Shown piece after piece: positions 10,179 to 20,227 of a stretch of 64,000 nt of DNA. The notes beneath the pieces were generated by a model. The model saw only the letters and a program-made list of their open reading frames with translations. It was not told where the DNA came from and ran no database searches. The first letter of the stretch is position 1, and each line of letters opens with the position of its first letter. Location: contig SJPJ01000001.1 of assembly GCA_007859835.1 (NCBI GenBank), positions 3,095,922 to 3,159,921 on the forward strand, read 5' to 3'. This stretch comes from Novipirellula herctigrandis. GTDB lineage: Bacteria > Planctomycetota > Planctomycetia > Pirellulales > Pirellulaceae. The position numbers and the translations under genes are program-made.

Positions 10179-13064
10179 ATGCGTGGCATCAGATCTGCAG
10201 CGGACATTGCCTGTTTTGCTTTCGTTAGCTTCTTTAGTCTATTTTCAGTCGGCTACGCTGATTCGATGGTGATCCCCTCGTCGGTGTACTCGCGCGACTA
10301 CGAGGCGATCAAAGCAGTAGACGGTAGTCACGAAACGCGATGGGCTAGCAAACCGTCGGACAGGACAACGTTCACGCTTGACTTTGGCAAGTCCGTGGCA
10401 ATCGATGAATTAGCCATCCACTGGGAACACGCCTATTCGTCGGACTTTCAAATCCAAACGTCCGAGGACGGAAAAAGCTGGTCAACGCTATTTCACCAGC
10501 AAGACGGACGTGGCGGAATCGACCGACTGAAGAACCTAAGTGGCAAAGGACGCTTCTTCCGCATCGACTGCTTGAAAGCTAGCAATGCGCATCAGCATGT
10601 TTCGATTTGGGAGATCACCTTTAGCAACCCGCAAATTACCGAACTGCTTCTCGTAGCGGCCAAACAACACCTCCTCCAAGCGGGTCCCGTGATGTCGGTC
10701 GTGGAGGCAAGAACCCAACTAGCTGAACATGACGTAAAGGAAGTTGTTTTCGCTACGCGTGAAGATGGCAAGGACGGGCATTGGTACGCGAACATCGGCT
10801 ATTGGTCGTACGACGAAAACGACATGCTCTATGGGCGAGGCGGTCGGCTATGCAAACTCAACATCGAAACCGGCGAACTAGTCACGCTGATTGACGATCC
10901 CAAGGGTACGGTTCGCGATCCGGTCGTCCACTACGACGCCAAGAAGATTTTGTTTTCATGGCGGCAAGGCGACAGCCGGACGTTCCATTTGTATGAGTGT
11001 GATATGCGAGGCGAGAACATCACACAGCTCACCGATGGCGAATACGATGACATCGAACCATGCTATTTGCCCGATGGCGGAATCATCTTTGTATCGGGAC
11101 GAGGAAAACGATGGGTCAATTGCTGGCTGACTCAAGTAGCGATCCTATTCCGCTGCGACGGCGATGGCAAGAACATCACGCAGTTGTCGGCGAACATCGA
11201 ACACGACAACACTCCTTGGGTCTTACCCGATGGCCGAATCGTCTACCAGAGGTGGGAATACATCGACCGCTCGCAAGTGAACTACCATCATCTATGGACC
11301 ATGAATCCTGATGGTACAAACCAAATGATTTACTTCGGGAACCTTCACCCTGGTGGTCTGTTCATTGACGCCCGCCCCATTCCCAACTCGGATAACTTGG
11401 TCTTCATCAACTCGCCGGGACATGGCAGCCGTGAACATAGCGGCCATGTCGCTATCGTCGACAGCAACCGCGGCCCCGACGATCAAGGGGCACTCGTTAA
11501 CCTGTCCGATGACGCCACCTTCCGCGACCCATGGCCACTTTCGAGTGACCTGTTCCTTGTCGCCAGAGGCAGGCAAATCCTGGCGATGAACGGTCACGGC
11601 AACAGCACCTCCATCTTCGCGCTGCCAGATTCATTCGACAAGGACGTGAGACTTCAGGAACCGCGACCGGTGATTCGCCGCCAGCGAGAGCAAGTGATCG
11701 CTACTCACATCGATCCCGCTAAGACGACGGGTTTAATGATTCTGCAAGACGTTTCACTGGGACGAAATATGGACGATGTAAAACCCGGCGAAATCAAAAA
11801 ACTATTGGTGCTTGAATCGCTCCCAAAGCCAATCAACTTCACCGGAGGCATGGACCCGCTGACGTACGGGGGAAGCTTCACGATGGAGCGCATCCTGGGA
11901 ACGGTGCCTGTTGAATCCGATGGCTCTGCCTTCCTTGAACTACCAGCGAACCGCTCACTGTTTTTTGTTGCACTCGACAAAAACGACCACTCGGTCAAGC
12001 GAATGCAGAGTTTCTTGAGCGTGATGCCCGGCGAGGTGCAAAGTTGCGTTGGTTGCCACGAACAACGGGGAACCGCAGCATCATACTCAATCGATCCTGG
12101 TGGGCTAATGGCACTGCAGCGGGCGGCGAGTGTGCCGAAACCGATGGACGATATTCCGGAAGTCTTCGATTTCCCACGCGATATTCAACCGCTGCTTGAT
12201 AAACATTGCTGTAGTTGCCACAACCAAACCGAGCCTGCGGGCGACGTCGTACTAACGGGCGACCGTGGTCCGATGTTTTCACATAGTTACGTGAATTTGA
12301 CGATACACCAACAATTTATCGACGGTAGAAATCTCCCCAAGAGCAACTATGCGCCGCGCACCATCGGAGCCACTGCGAGCCCGCTGATGAAAAAACTTGA
12401 CGGCCAACACTACGATGTCAAACTCTCGCCACACGAACAAAAGATGATCCGGTATTGGATCGAAACCGGTGCCTGCTACCCCGGAACGTATGCGGCACTC
12501 GGGCACGGTTCGATCGGCGGATACCAGCAGAACAAGCAATTCAACGAAGACAAAGATTGGCCAACCAGGGAGGCTTTCTCACGAGTGATTACGCAGCGAT
12601 GCACTGAGTGCCATCAACGTGAATTGGATTTACCTACCCCCACAACGATGTCCGACGAAATCGGGATCTCGTTTTGGAATTTTGAGGTCAGCGATCCACG
12701 GTTTAAGTTTTCGCGGCATCGAATGTTTAATCTTTCCGAGCCAGAGAAATCACGATTCCTGCTCGGGGCCTTATCGAAAGAAGCAGGTGGTCTTGGACTT
12801 TGCAGTGAGGTCGTGTTCACTGATACACAGGACGCCGATTACCAGAGTCTGCTGGCGCACATCGCAGCAGGGAAAGAATTCTTGGAAACCAAAGTGACAC
12901 GCTTCGACATGCCGAACTTTCGGCCTCGCGACGAGTATTTCCGAGAAATGAAACAGTACGGTATCCTGCCGAAATCCTTCAACCCAAAAACCGATCCGTT
13001 TGACGTATACCAACTCGACCGTGAGTACTGGAAATCGCTGTGGTATCAACCGCTTGACGAATGA
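10179..13064 (+). CDS. Secreted multihaem HzsA-related protein with discoidin domain
   Basis: A 961-residue exported protein. The signal peptide covers about residues 1-28; AGGGAT lies upstream of the ATG. Residues about 30-150 are an F5/8 type C (discoidin) domain (YEAIKAVDGSHETRWASKPS). A beta-propeller part follows with TolB/PD40-like repeats (GELVTLIDDPKGTVRDPVVH, DDIEPCYLPDGGIIFVSGR). Three c-type haem motifs lie in the C-terminal third: CVGCH, CCSCH and CTECH. The whole arrangement matches the proteins annotated in planctomycetes as related to the hydrazine synthase alpha subunit. I do not infer hydrazine chemistry, since the other hydrazine synthase subunits are absent and such paralogues are widespread in aerobic planctomycetes. 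A role in periplasmic electron transfer or sugar oxidation is possible. It is convergent with a paralogue 100 bases downstream. Confidence 0.8.
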   Translation: MRGIRSAADIACFAFVSFFSLFSVGYADSMVIPSSVYSRDYEAIKAVDGSHETRWASKPSDRTTFTLDFGKSVAIDELAIHWEHAYSSDFQIQTSEDGKSWSTLFHQQDGRGGIDRLKNLSGKGRFFRIDCLKASNAHQHVSIWEITFSNPQITELLLVAAKQHLLQAGPVMSVVEARTQLAEHDVKEVVFATREDGKDGHWYANIGYWSYDENDMLYGRGGRLCKLNIETGELVTLIDDPKGTVRDPVVHYDAKKILFSWRQGDSRTFHLYECDMRGENITQLTDGEYDDIEPCYLPDGGIIFVSGRGKRWVNCWLTQVAILFRCDGDGKNITQLSANIEHDNTPWVLPDGRIVYQRWEYIDRSQVNYHHLWTMNPDGTNQMIYFGNLHPGGLFIDARPIPNSDNLVFINSPGHGSREHSGHVAIVDSNRGPDDQGALVNLSDDATFRDPWPLSSDLFLVARGRQILAMNGHGNSTSIFALPDSFDKDVRLQEPRPVIRRQREQVIATHIDPAKTTGLMILQDVSLGRNMDDVKPGEIKKLLVLESLPKPINFTGGMDPLTYGGSFTMERILGTVPVESDGSAFLELPANRSLFFVALDKNDHSVKRMQSFLSVMPGEVQSCVGCHEQRGTAASYSIDPGGLMALQRAASVPKPMDDIPEVFDFPRDIQPLLDKHCCSCHNQTEPAGDVVLTGDRGPMFSHSYVNLTIHQQFIDGRNLPKSNYAPRTIGATASPLMKKLDGQHYDVKLSPHEQKMIRYWIETGACYPGTYAALGHGSIGGYQQNKQFNEDKDWPTREAFSRVITQRCTECHQRELDLPTPTTMSDEIGISFWNFEVSDPRFKFSRHRMFNLSEPEKSRFLLGALSKEAGGLGLCSEVVFTDTQDADYQSLLAHIAAGKEFLETKVTRFDMPNFRPRDEYFREMKQYGILPKSFNPKTDPFDVYQLDREYWKSLWYQPLDE

Positions 13065-13164
13065 CCGCTATTACTGACAGCGCAACCATCCTCTCTATAT
13101 TACGGAACGTCTACGCCGGACGAGTCTCCATGATCCGTGACGCGAATCATTCCCCCACACACAA

Positions 13165-15522
13165 TCACTTGCACCAGAACGAACTCCAATAGGCACGGTC
13201 CACTTCATAGGCGTCGATTGGATCCGTGTCACTGAAGTCGGAGGGCAGAATCCCGAATCGTTTCATTTCGCGGACATAAAACCTATTCGGACGAAAACCA
13301 GGCATGTCGAAGCGTTTTTCGTCTTGGAGACGTTGTGCAGATGCTTTGATCGCATCGAGCGTTGCAATGTATACCGGGTCGCTTGTATTCGCAAAAACGC
13401 CTTCGCCGCAACTGCCAAATCCACCGGCGCTCTTTGCGAGCGGCGCGCGAAGCAAAAACGACTTCTCGGGATGATCCAGATTGCATATGTGTTTCTCGAT
13501 CCAACCACCAAGTCTTGGCTTTGCAGTCCCTTCGACATCGGCTGAACCGTGACAAGTTGAACATTTCTTCCCCAACTGCCCGTATGGCAACGAGACTGGA
13601 AACATTCCGCTGCCCAGTGCTGCGTAGGTGCCTGGGAATGCGGCACTTGAATCAATCCACAACCGAATCATCTTGCGTTCACGTTCGGTTAAATGCACAT
13701 CGTGGTGACTACCGTCGATAAAATGCATCAAACGGCTCGCCGAACTTCCGATCGACCGTGGTGGCAAGTTCGAGCGAGGTTGATTGCGCCCATCGGCAAC
13801 CAAATTCCGAGTGAACATCGTAAAGTAGCTGTTTGTGTACAAAGGCGTCCGGTCTCCCGACAAATCGACTCCTGATTCCCGACTGTCTGTGTTGTGACAT
13901 TTTATGCACCGTCGATTCAAAATCGGCTGAATGTCGCGAGGATAATCGAACACATCCGGCACGTCCGACTCGGGGGTAATTGAGTGCGGTGGATGATCAA
14001 GAGCCGCCAAATCAAGCGAAACGGAAGCGGTTTGTGAACGCTGTTCATGGCATCCAACGCAACTCGTTCGTTCGCCCGGTTGCAGCGTCACGAAGCTCTG
14101 CATGCGCTTCACCGACATGTCTTTATCATCGAGTGCAACAAGGATCAGCGACCGCAAAGCCGGCAACTTCATAAATGCCGACCCGTCGGGTTCAACCGGG
14201 ACGGTACCAAGAATGCGGGCTAGCGTGAAAGTTCCGCCCATCGATATCGGCTCCATGCCTCCCGAAAAATGGACAGGCTCGGGCAACTGTTCCAACACCA
14301 ACAACTTCTTAATCTCGCCCCGTTTGACACCTTCCATGTTTCGCCCATTGTAAACGTCTGTCAAAACAAGTTCACCGTGCGTCTGAGTCGTATCAACTTG
14401 TGGCGCAAGCTTTGGTTCAAGCGGTCTCGATCGAATGGGTCGTGGTTCGTGGCATTCCATGTGCCGCAGCGATTCAGGTAATTCGTAAATCCGTTCTTTT
14501 TCGCCTTGGCCGTTCATCACGAATATTCCACGACGATTGGCAACCAAGATACAATCTTCGCTCAAGGCATAGGGGTCTCGCACCAATTCCTTTGGCTTGC
14601 TGATTTGACGCACAGCAGAGACAACATCGGGTCCCGCTTTCGGATCAACAATCGTGACATAGCCAAGATGCTCGGGGATTCCGTGCCCCGGCGAGAACGA
14701 GGCAACGACTTTGTCGGTTCCCGGAATCGGTTTCGCATCCAACATGGCAATGCCGGGATGCAGGTTGCCATAGTAAATCATTTGGGAAGTACCATCGGGA
14801 TTGGTAACCCAAAGGTGATGGTAGTGAACTTGACTGCGGTCAACATATTCCCACCGCATGTACAAGACCCGACCATCAGGCATTACCCACGGGGTGTTGT
14901 CATGATCGTTATTGCTTGAGACCATGCGAATGTTGGATCCGTCGCCCTCACATCGGTACAACGTGGCGACTCGAGTGAACCAGCAGTTGACAAAACGCCT
15001 GCACCGACTGGAACAAAACATGATGTCACCACTCGGCAAATACGTTGGCTCGATATCATCATCGGGGCCATCGGTCAGTTGAACCAAGCCAGTACCGTCG
15101 ATATTGATTTCATAGAGGTGGTACGTTGCCGAGCGACCCTTGCGATAAGAAAAAAGAACCTTTTGACCGTCATAGTGCATTTGCGGATCACGCACACCGC
15201 CTACTGGATCGTCGATCAAGAGAGTTAACTCACCGGTACGCAAGTTCAATTTGCACAACCGCCCGCCATCGCCATAGCCGCGTAAACTCTCGCCATCGGG
15301 ATACGTGCCGAAGTTCAACTTTGGCCCATCGCCATAATCGCAACTGTAGTATCCAAAGTTGACGTACCAGTGATCGTGCCCAGAAACGCGAGTGGCAAAG
15401 ACAATCTCTTCACATCCCGCGAATTTTCCATCGAGCATTTGCGTGAGCAGTGGACCAGGTTGGTATTCCGCGTTGGCAGAGAGACCAACAACAGCGGCAA
15501 GAACGAACAAAATTAGTCTCAT
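13165..15522 (-). CDS. Secreted multihaem HzsA-related protein, paralogue without discoidin domain
   Basis: Paralogue of the convergent upstream neighbour. Long stretches match almost word for word, for example RWEYVDRSQVHYHHLWVTNP, FSGGMEPISMGGTFTLARIL and LPALRSLILVALDDKDMSVK. The start is set at 15522 because MRLILFVLAAVVGLSANA is a signal peptide; the ATG at 15555 would add 11 polar residues. The discoidin domain is missing; the propeller starts directly. Haem c motifs are CVGCH, CIKCH and CSTCH. The C-terminal end (FRPNRFYVREMKRFGILPSD) also matches the paralogue. Same-strand gene 15591-17540 lies just upstream (68 bases to the chosen start) and carries haem motifs too, so the two may be co-transcribed. 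Function is unknown; exported electron carrier or dehydrogenase is the best guess. Confidence 0.8.
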   Translation of the reverse strand: MRLILFVLAAVVGLSANAEYQPGPLLTQMLDGKFAGCEEIVFATRVSGHDHWYVNFGYYSCDYGDGPKLNFGTYPDGESLRGYGDGGRLCKLNLRTGELTLLIDDPVGGVRDPQMHYDGQKVLFSYRKGRSATYHLYEINIDGTGLVQLTDGPDDDIEPTYLPSGDIMFCSSRCRRFVNCWFTRVATLYRCEGDGSNIRMVSSNNDHDNTPWVMPDGRVLYMRWEYVDRSQVHYHHLWVTNPDGTSQMIYYGNLHPGIAMLDAKPIPGTDKVVASFSPGHGIPEHLGYVTIVDPKAGPDVVSAVRQISKPKELVRDPYALSEDCILVANRRGIFVMNGQGEKERIYELPESLRHMECHEPRPIRSRPLEPKLAPQVDTTQTHGELVLTDVYNGRNMEGVKRGEIKKLLVLEQLPEPVHFSGGMEPISMGGTFTLARILGTVPVEPDGSAFMKLPALRSLILVALDDKDMSVKRMQSFVTLQPGERTSCVGCHEQRSQTASVSLDLAALDHPPHSITPESDVPDVFDYPRDIQPILNRRCIKCHNTDSRESGVDLSGDRTPLYTNSYFTMFTRNLVADGRNQPRSNLPPRSIGSSASRLMHFIDGSHHDVHLTERERKMIRLWIDSSAAFPGTYAALGSGMFPVSLPYGQLGKKCSTCHGSADVEGTAKPRLGGWIEKHICNLDHPEKSFLLRAPLAKSAGGFGSCGEGVFANTSDPVYIATLDAIKASAQRLQDEKRFDMPGFRPNRFYVREMKRFGILPSDFSDTDPIDAYEVDRAYWSSFWCK

Positions 15523-15590
15523 TCCATGCCGCAGTTCCGTAGCACACCGATACATGAGCGATTCCCTTGTCTTGGCAGGTAACTTTACAT

Positions 15591-17540
15591 TTAAAGAGAC
15601 CGTAAATACTCAATCAAATCATCGAGTTCCGACTCGCTTAGCTCCTTCGTACTTCCATGGTCGCCCTGTTCGTCATGTACGGTGAAGACGTCTCTGATTT
15701 CTGCCGCTCTGCCGTCATGCAAGTAGGGTGCCGTACGATGCAGTTCAATCAAGCTGGGAGTGTCGTACTGTCCATCGGGTTCATGTGGACTAGGAGTGCC
15801 CACATTATGCATTTGCTTATCGGTATAGTACGGCGCAGGATGACAATAGAGACAACTCCCTTTGCCCTCAAAAATCGCTTTCCCCCGCTCTGCTGCGTCA
15901 GTTAGCTTTCCTTGCTCCGTCAAATTTGGGTTTGACTCAGGTTCCAATGAATTCAAATACGCCGTCAACCCGTCGACCTCAGCGCTGGTTGGCATAATCC
16001 GGTGACTCACCATCACGCCAGTCCTTGCACACTCGCGAACTGTTTTTCGGGTAGCCCGGCGGTTCAGAGGTGGTGTTTCACGTACGAGGATCAAACTAGG
16101 TGTGTCCTTGGCATTGCCGATCCCATCTCTCATAAAATCCCAACGTAGCGCATCAGTGCGTCCGTCATTCGGATGGCAACTCGCGCAGCTAAGCCATTGT
16201 TGAAACGCGAGTCTAGCGTCATGAAACGCAATCTCGCCTTGCCGCACCAAATCGGGTTCCACTGCGTCGCCCAACATGATTGTGCTCAGTAATTCGCCCG
16301 TATTGGTATCGATCACCGCGACACTACCCGAAAAATAGTTTGCAACGATCACCTTCGAATCGTCCTTGGTTAAGGCGATCCCGCGTGGCCCAATCCCTCC
16401 GCTGGGGAATTTCGTCAGGATTTTTGAAATGTAGAGTGCCGTTAGATCGTTTGCTAAATCAGCGACCTGCGCATTGCCATTTTTGATTTTCACCCAAATA
16501 TTGGCCTGACTACCGTCCTTAATCGATTCGAGTTCGGGTGACAAATTGCCTGCCAACATTTGATGCAGCTGCCCCACATCCAACCGCGAAATTTTGTGAA
16601 CGCCACTGTGACTGATCCACAATGTGTGGCCGTCGTTCGTGCATACGATTGAGTCTGGGTCGGGAGCCCCTTGCATCAATTCATCGAGCAACACAGTCGC
16701 AGCGAGCCGCCCGCGAGGGAGATCAATCACGGTTAACGCGGTTGTATTGACCCAGCCACGCTCGAGTTGGGTGACGGGCAAATTGAAACGTCCTAAATTG
16801 TGAACGACATAGGCCCATTGGTTATCGGGGCTGACGCAGACGCCTTTGACCGATGACGATCCCGTAGGCAATTTGAGATGGGTGGCTGTGGGAATAGCAT
16901 CTGCATCGGTGCAGCGAAGCAGACTGACAGACGCAGAAAAGCCGACATCGGTTCCTGCACCGAATGGCAGCAGATTCGCAACAACGACCGTTCGATTATC
17001 AGGCGATACGGCAAGCGAGTAGGGTTCACGAACCACCGGGACGCTACAAATTGCCGCATCGGTACCCTTCGATAGGTCAATCACCGATACCGTGTGGCTG
17101 TCTTGGTTGGCTACATACAAACGCGTATCGTTATAGGAAAGCGCAACGTCCGTGGGCCAATGACCTACGGGAATTCGCGAGGTCACTTCACGCGACTTTG
17201 TGTCAATGACTGCGATCGTTCCTGCCCCGACTCCTGGACTGCGTTCGGTCACGTAAAGCAAACCGCCATCACTTGATAGAACGAGACCTTGAGGCATTCC
17301 ACGAAGTGGAATTTCGCCGACCAGCACATTCGTCTGTAAATCAACCACCGACAAGCAACGGGCAGTGCGATCCGCGATATAGGCGACCTCCGAATCCGTT
17401 GATACCGCAATGCAAATGGGTGACCGAACAATCGAACTTGGAAGCGCCACTGAATCCGCAGCTCTGGCCGTTAGTCCAAACACGACAAACGCGTTCAAAA
17501 ATGCCAACGCAAAAAGATTTCGGTTCATCGTAGGATTCAT
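15591..17540 (-). CDS. Secreted YVTN beta-propeller / cytochrome c peroxidase-like protein
   Basis: A 649-residue exported protein. AGGAA precedes the ATG at 17540 by seven bases, which favours this start over the ATG at 17528; a signal peptide follows (LFALAFLNAFVVFGLTARAA). Residues about 35-400 are YVTN-type propeller repeats (VVDLQTNVLVGEIPLRGMPQ, VAVIDTNTGELLSTIMLGDA). The last 220 residues are a di-haem peroxidase/MauG-like domain with CASCH and CLYCH and the ending YLHDGRAAEIRDVF. Proteins of this build are common in planctomycetes and are thought to work in periplasmic redox reactions, but a substrate is not known. It probably shares a transcript with the downstream multihaem gene. 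Confidence 0.8.
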   Translation of the reverse strand: MNPTMNRNLFALAFLNAFVVFGLTARAADSVALPSSIVRSPICIAVSTDSEVAYIADRTARCLSVVDLQTNVLVGEIPLRGMPQGLVLSSDGGLLYVTERSPGVGAGTIAVIDTKSREVTSRIPVGHWPTDVALSYNDTRLYVANQDSHTVSVIDLSKGTDAAICSVPVVREPYSLAVSPDNRTVVVANLLPFGAGTDVGFSASVSLLRCTDADAIPTATHLKLPTGSSSVKGVCVSPDNQWAYVVHNLGRFNLPVTQLERGWVNTTALTVIDLPRGRLAATVLLDELMQGAPDPDSIVCTNDGHTLWISHSGVHKISRLDVGQLHQMLAGNLSPELESIKDGSQANIWVKIKNGNAQVADLANDLTALYISKILTKFPSGGIGPRGIALTKDDSKVIVANYFSGSVAVIDTNTGELLSTIMLGDAVEPDLVRQGEIAFHDARLAFQQWLSCASCHPNDGRTDALRWDFMRDGIGNAKDTPSLILVRETPPLNRRATRKTVRECARTGVMVSHRIMPTSAEVDGLTAYLNSLEPESNPNLTEQGKLTDAAERGKAIFEGKGSCLYCHPAPYYTDKQMHNVGTPSPHEPDGQYDTPSLIELHRTAPYLHDGRAAEIRDVFTVHDEQGDHGSTKELSESELDDLIEYLRSL

Positions 17541-18114
17541 TGAAGTGTTCCTATAAGTCGTAAATTCTCAGTTCATTCGGGCCCGTGGTGCCAATGCGTC
17601 TCAAAGGCTCCGCTGCAGCATTGGGCAAATTTGCTCTTACGGGGCGGGCCGGCGAGAGCAGGCGTTGAGCGGTCTTGAGCAAGTATCCTGCTGATCGAGT
17701 GTGATGGCGACCATCGTATCGTTCCCGCCCGTAAACGAGTGAAGAACGCGAACCAAACAAATGCGAGCGGGCCGCTATCATCGTGGCAACGCGCACAACA
17801 AATGCAACGCGAAAGTGCTTGCCCGATCAGCCAGTGCATCTGCTGCATTCTCGCAGGCTCAGGTTGGGATAAAATGGGGGGGGATGGTGTGCACTTAAGC
17901 GATGTTACAGAACAAAATGAAGAGAGTGGTTTGGATCAAACCTCTCACACAAACTTCTGCGAATTTCGCAACGGCTTAAGCACAAGCCATTCGTGGCGGG
18001 GGCCACCGGACAATTGCCTCGATCGCGAATTATATCATAGTCACAGTCGACTATCGTTCCTAGTGCGGTTTCGGAATGTTTCGTCTCGACATAGACCACT
18101 TTTTCCTCGGATTT
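17541..18114. other. Long intergenic stretch, possibly with decayed coding sequence
   Basis: No gene can be supported over 574 bases. The minus-strand frame 17573-17848 contains a single CARCHDD motif of haem c type but no other recognisable domain, no signal peptide and no ribosome binding site. It could be a remnant. A G-run lies near 17876-17883. Confidence 0.35.
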
Positions 18115-19125
18115 TCACCACTGGTAGATCCATGTGTAAGTGGTGAAGCTGGTGTCCGGTGGATCGTGAAGTTTCTTGCCCTCTAACTCCTCGCCACAGC
18201 GGCACGTCAAGCGAAAACCGTCTTGAAAGAACAACGGATCAACGTCATGAAACCGGTACGCGGAAAAGGTATTCGTCTTGGTATCCAGATGCGTCAATCC
18301 GGCCAAGTCGTTGGCATATCGCCCCCGGTTAAAGTAATAGGTGCCAAGAAAATAGTCTTCTAACCCCGACGACAACTGCATCGCTTGCGGTACACCGTTT
18401 ACGTAGGCCCGCACGATCGCTTCCAAATAGCTAATGTCTTTCCAGTCCCCCGTGTCTCGAAGCCCATCACCAACCATCGTGACTTGATACAGTGCCCCAG
18501 CCCCTTTCACGTCACAGAGCGAAAACTCTTCGAGCGGTTCGGCAATGTGCCCAACGAGTTTGTGAAGTTTCAGCCGGGCGTTATCGGGCAACCGCACCCC
18601 CGCTACGGTGACGGGCAAGTTTTCTGTCCCACGCACAATCCACCAAAACGGCGACGCTTCCGGCGAGTCTTTGGAGCGTTGAGCAGTAACCCGAACTTCA
18701 CTTCCGTAGGGAATTTTATAAGTGTTGTAGATTCCGCTGGGATTTCCCGTTTTTCCTAATTTTGTGCCGCCCCATGGTGCTGCATCGTCCCCGAAACCGT
18801 ATCCGTGCCCAAGTCCAAGTTCCATGTCGATCGATGCTTCTTGCTCGCCGTCAACATAAACGCGGATGCGAGTTTGATGATAGCCTGGCCAATCGCCGCC
18901 GAACCACATATGGGTCAGGCACCCTTTACCAGAATGCCGCATGAGCTCCGCCTCCTTATAACCATCGAGGTCACGGCGTTCTTTGCCAACAACACAAAAC
19001 GGCTTCAACGTGGCCACGTCGACAACCTGTGAAGCCGTTTCTGCTCGTACCATCTCCCTCGGTATCAGGACGCTGACCACTAGAAAACCAGGAACCAAAC
19101 AACAATGCAAAGCATTCCAATTCAT
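18115..19125 (-). CDS. Secreted DUF2961 (GH172-like) protein
   Basis: 336 residues with a likely N-terminal signal (CLVPGFLVVSVLIPREMVRA). DUF2961 hallmarks are GKGCLTHMWFGGDWPGYHQT, RIRVYVDGEQEASIDMELG, GIYNTYKIPYGSEVRV and LSSGLEDYFLGTYYFNRGRY. The DUF2961 family was reclassified as glycoside hydrolase family 172, whose studied members are alpha-D-fructofuranosidase-type or arabinofuranosidase-type enzymes. Substrate here is unknown. It ends a run of five minus-strand carbohydrate genes (22676 down to 18115). The 336-residue length is near the single-domain size of the family. Confidence 0.85.
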   Translation of the reverse strand: MNWNALHCCLVPGFLVVSVLIPREMVRAETASQVVDVATLKPFCVVGKERRDLDGYKEAELMRHSGKGCLTHMWFGGDWPGYHQTRIRVYVDGEQEASIDMELGLGHGYGFGDDAAPWGGTKLGKTGNPSGIYNTYKIPYGSEVRVTAQRSKDSPEASPFWWIVRGTENLPVTVAGVRLPDNARLKLHKLVGHIAEPLEEFSLCDVKGAGALYQVTMVGDGLRDTGDWKDISYLEAIVRAYVNGVPQAMQLSSGLEDYFLGTYYFNRGRYANDLAGLTHLDTKTNTFSAYRFHDVDPLFFQDGFRLTCRCGEELEGKKLHDPPDTSFTTYTWIYQW

Positions 19126-19206
19126 AACGTCTCTTTCGATTCAAAACTCAGCAGCGCACTATGGCAATCGTAACCAAGGGAACAGCACAATCATGCGGCC
19201 GTTTCT

Positions 19207-20091
19207 CTACGTCCAGTGCTGGTCAATTTTTCTGCGTAAAAAGTCGACGCTGCGGCGGAGTTGGTCGATTCCGTCTACGCCATCTTCGATACTGATCCAA
19301 TTGTCGAAACCGTTCCTTTTCAGTTCACTGAAGATGGCATCGTAGTCGTTCAAACCCTTGCCAATTTCGCCGTGGCGGAGCCGTTTCGCGTAGCCCAACG
19401 ATCCGCCTTCTTCGGCACGGAGATCTTCAATCGTTCCTTCGATCAGGTAACGATCGCTCGCGTGCATGGTGACAACACGGTGCGACACGCGTTTAAGCAA
19501 CTCGATCGGATCGTCACCAGCAAGAAACGCGTTGCTCGGATCATAGTTGACGCCAAAATTCGGATGATCAATGGCGGCGACTAGATCACAGAATACGTCC
19601 ATCGCCTGCGCGAACTCTGGATACTCCCAAAAGTCGTCCTTGTAATGGTTCTCCAGAATCAACGTCACGCCGCACTGTTGCGCGTACGGCAAACAAGCGT
19701 AGATGCTGTCGGCCGCCAACTTGACGCCCTGATCAATCGTCAATTCAGGTCGGCGTTGCCCACTGAGTACTCGACAATACCGACCGCCGAGCGCGTGTGT
19801 CATCTCGATCCAACGTTTTTGCTTTACAATTTCTTTGTCGCGAAAAGCTGCATCAGGGTGCGTGAAATCAGGCGAACAGCACAGCATCGGAATCGTCATA
19901 CCGAGGTTTTCGACCTGTGTCCGAAAAAACGGCCAATTCGCTTCATCCGCCATTTCGAGGAAGCCCGCGTAAAACTCCAACCCATCGATATCCAATGTCG
20001 CCGCAAGCTCAAACCACTCGGCAAGTTTCATCGTGCCATCTTTACAGAGGGCTTGCATGTAAGCTTTTGGAAAAGCAGCGAGTTTAGGCAT
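19207..20091 (-). CDS. Sugar phosphate isomerase/epimerase (xylose isomerase-like TIM barrel)
   Basis: 294 residues, no signal peptide, cytoplasmic. The fold is clear from LAEWFELAATLDIDGLEFY at the first strand-helix unit, VTLILENHYKDDFW (metal-binding glutamate), NFGVNYDPSNAFLAGDDP (metal-binding aspartate), and NGFDNWISIEDGVDG near the end (last glutamate). This is the AP-endonuclease-2 superfamily used for sugar epimerases and isomerases. Its neighbours, a dehydrogenase and a HUMPS-family enzyme on the same strand, suggest a common sugar route, but the sugar cannot be named. Confidence 0.85.
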   Translation of the reverse strand: MPKLAAFPKAYMQALCKDGTMKLAEWFELAATLDIDGLEFYAGFLEMADEANWPFFRTQVENLGMTIPMLCCSPDFTHPDAAFRDKEIVKQKRWIEMTHALGGRYCRVLSGQRRPELTIDQGVKLAADSIYACLPYAQQCGVTLILENHYKDDFWEYPEFAQAMDVFCDLVAAIDHPNFGVNYDPSNAFLAGDDPIELLKRVSHRVVTMHASDRYLIEGTIEDLRAEEGGSLGYAKRLRHGEIGKGLNDYDAIFSELKRNGFDNWISIEDGVDGIDQLRRSVDFLRRKIDQHWT

Positions 20092-20227
20092 GGGTTTATT
20101 TCACTTTACTTGGTGGGAATCGTTACTTTGCAGGAAGCTTGGCAGGAATCGCTGTGTGGTCACTGGGCAGATTGCGTTACAAATCGTTGTGCCGGTGAGG
20201 TTGCGATCTTGCAGACACGTTCAAAGC

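Noticed and set aside
10179..15522. Hydrazine synthase and anammox metabolism
   Set aside because: Only the alpha-type architecture is seen, with no beta/gamma subunits and no hydrazine dehydrogenase; similar proteins are common in aerobic planctomycetes.
17573..17848. Cytochrome c gene
   Set aside because: Only one CARCH motif, no signal peptide, no fold and no ribosome site; at most a remnant.
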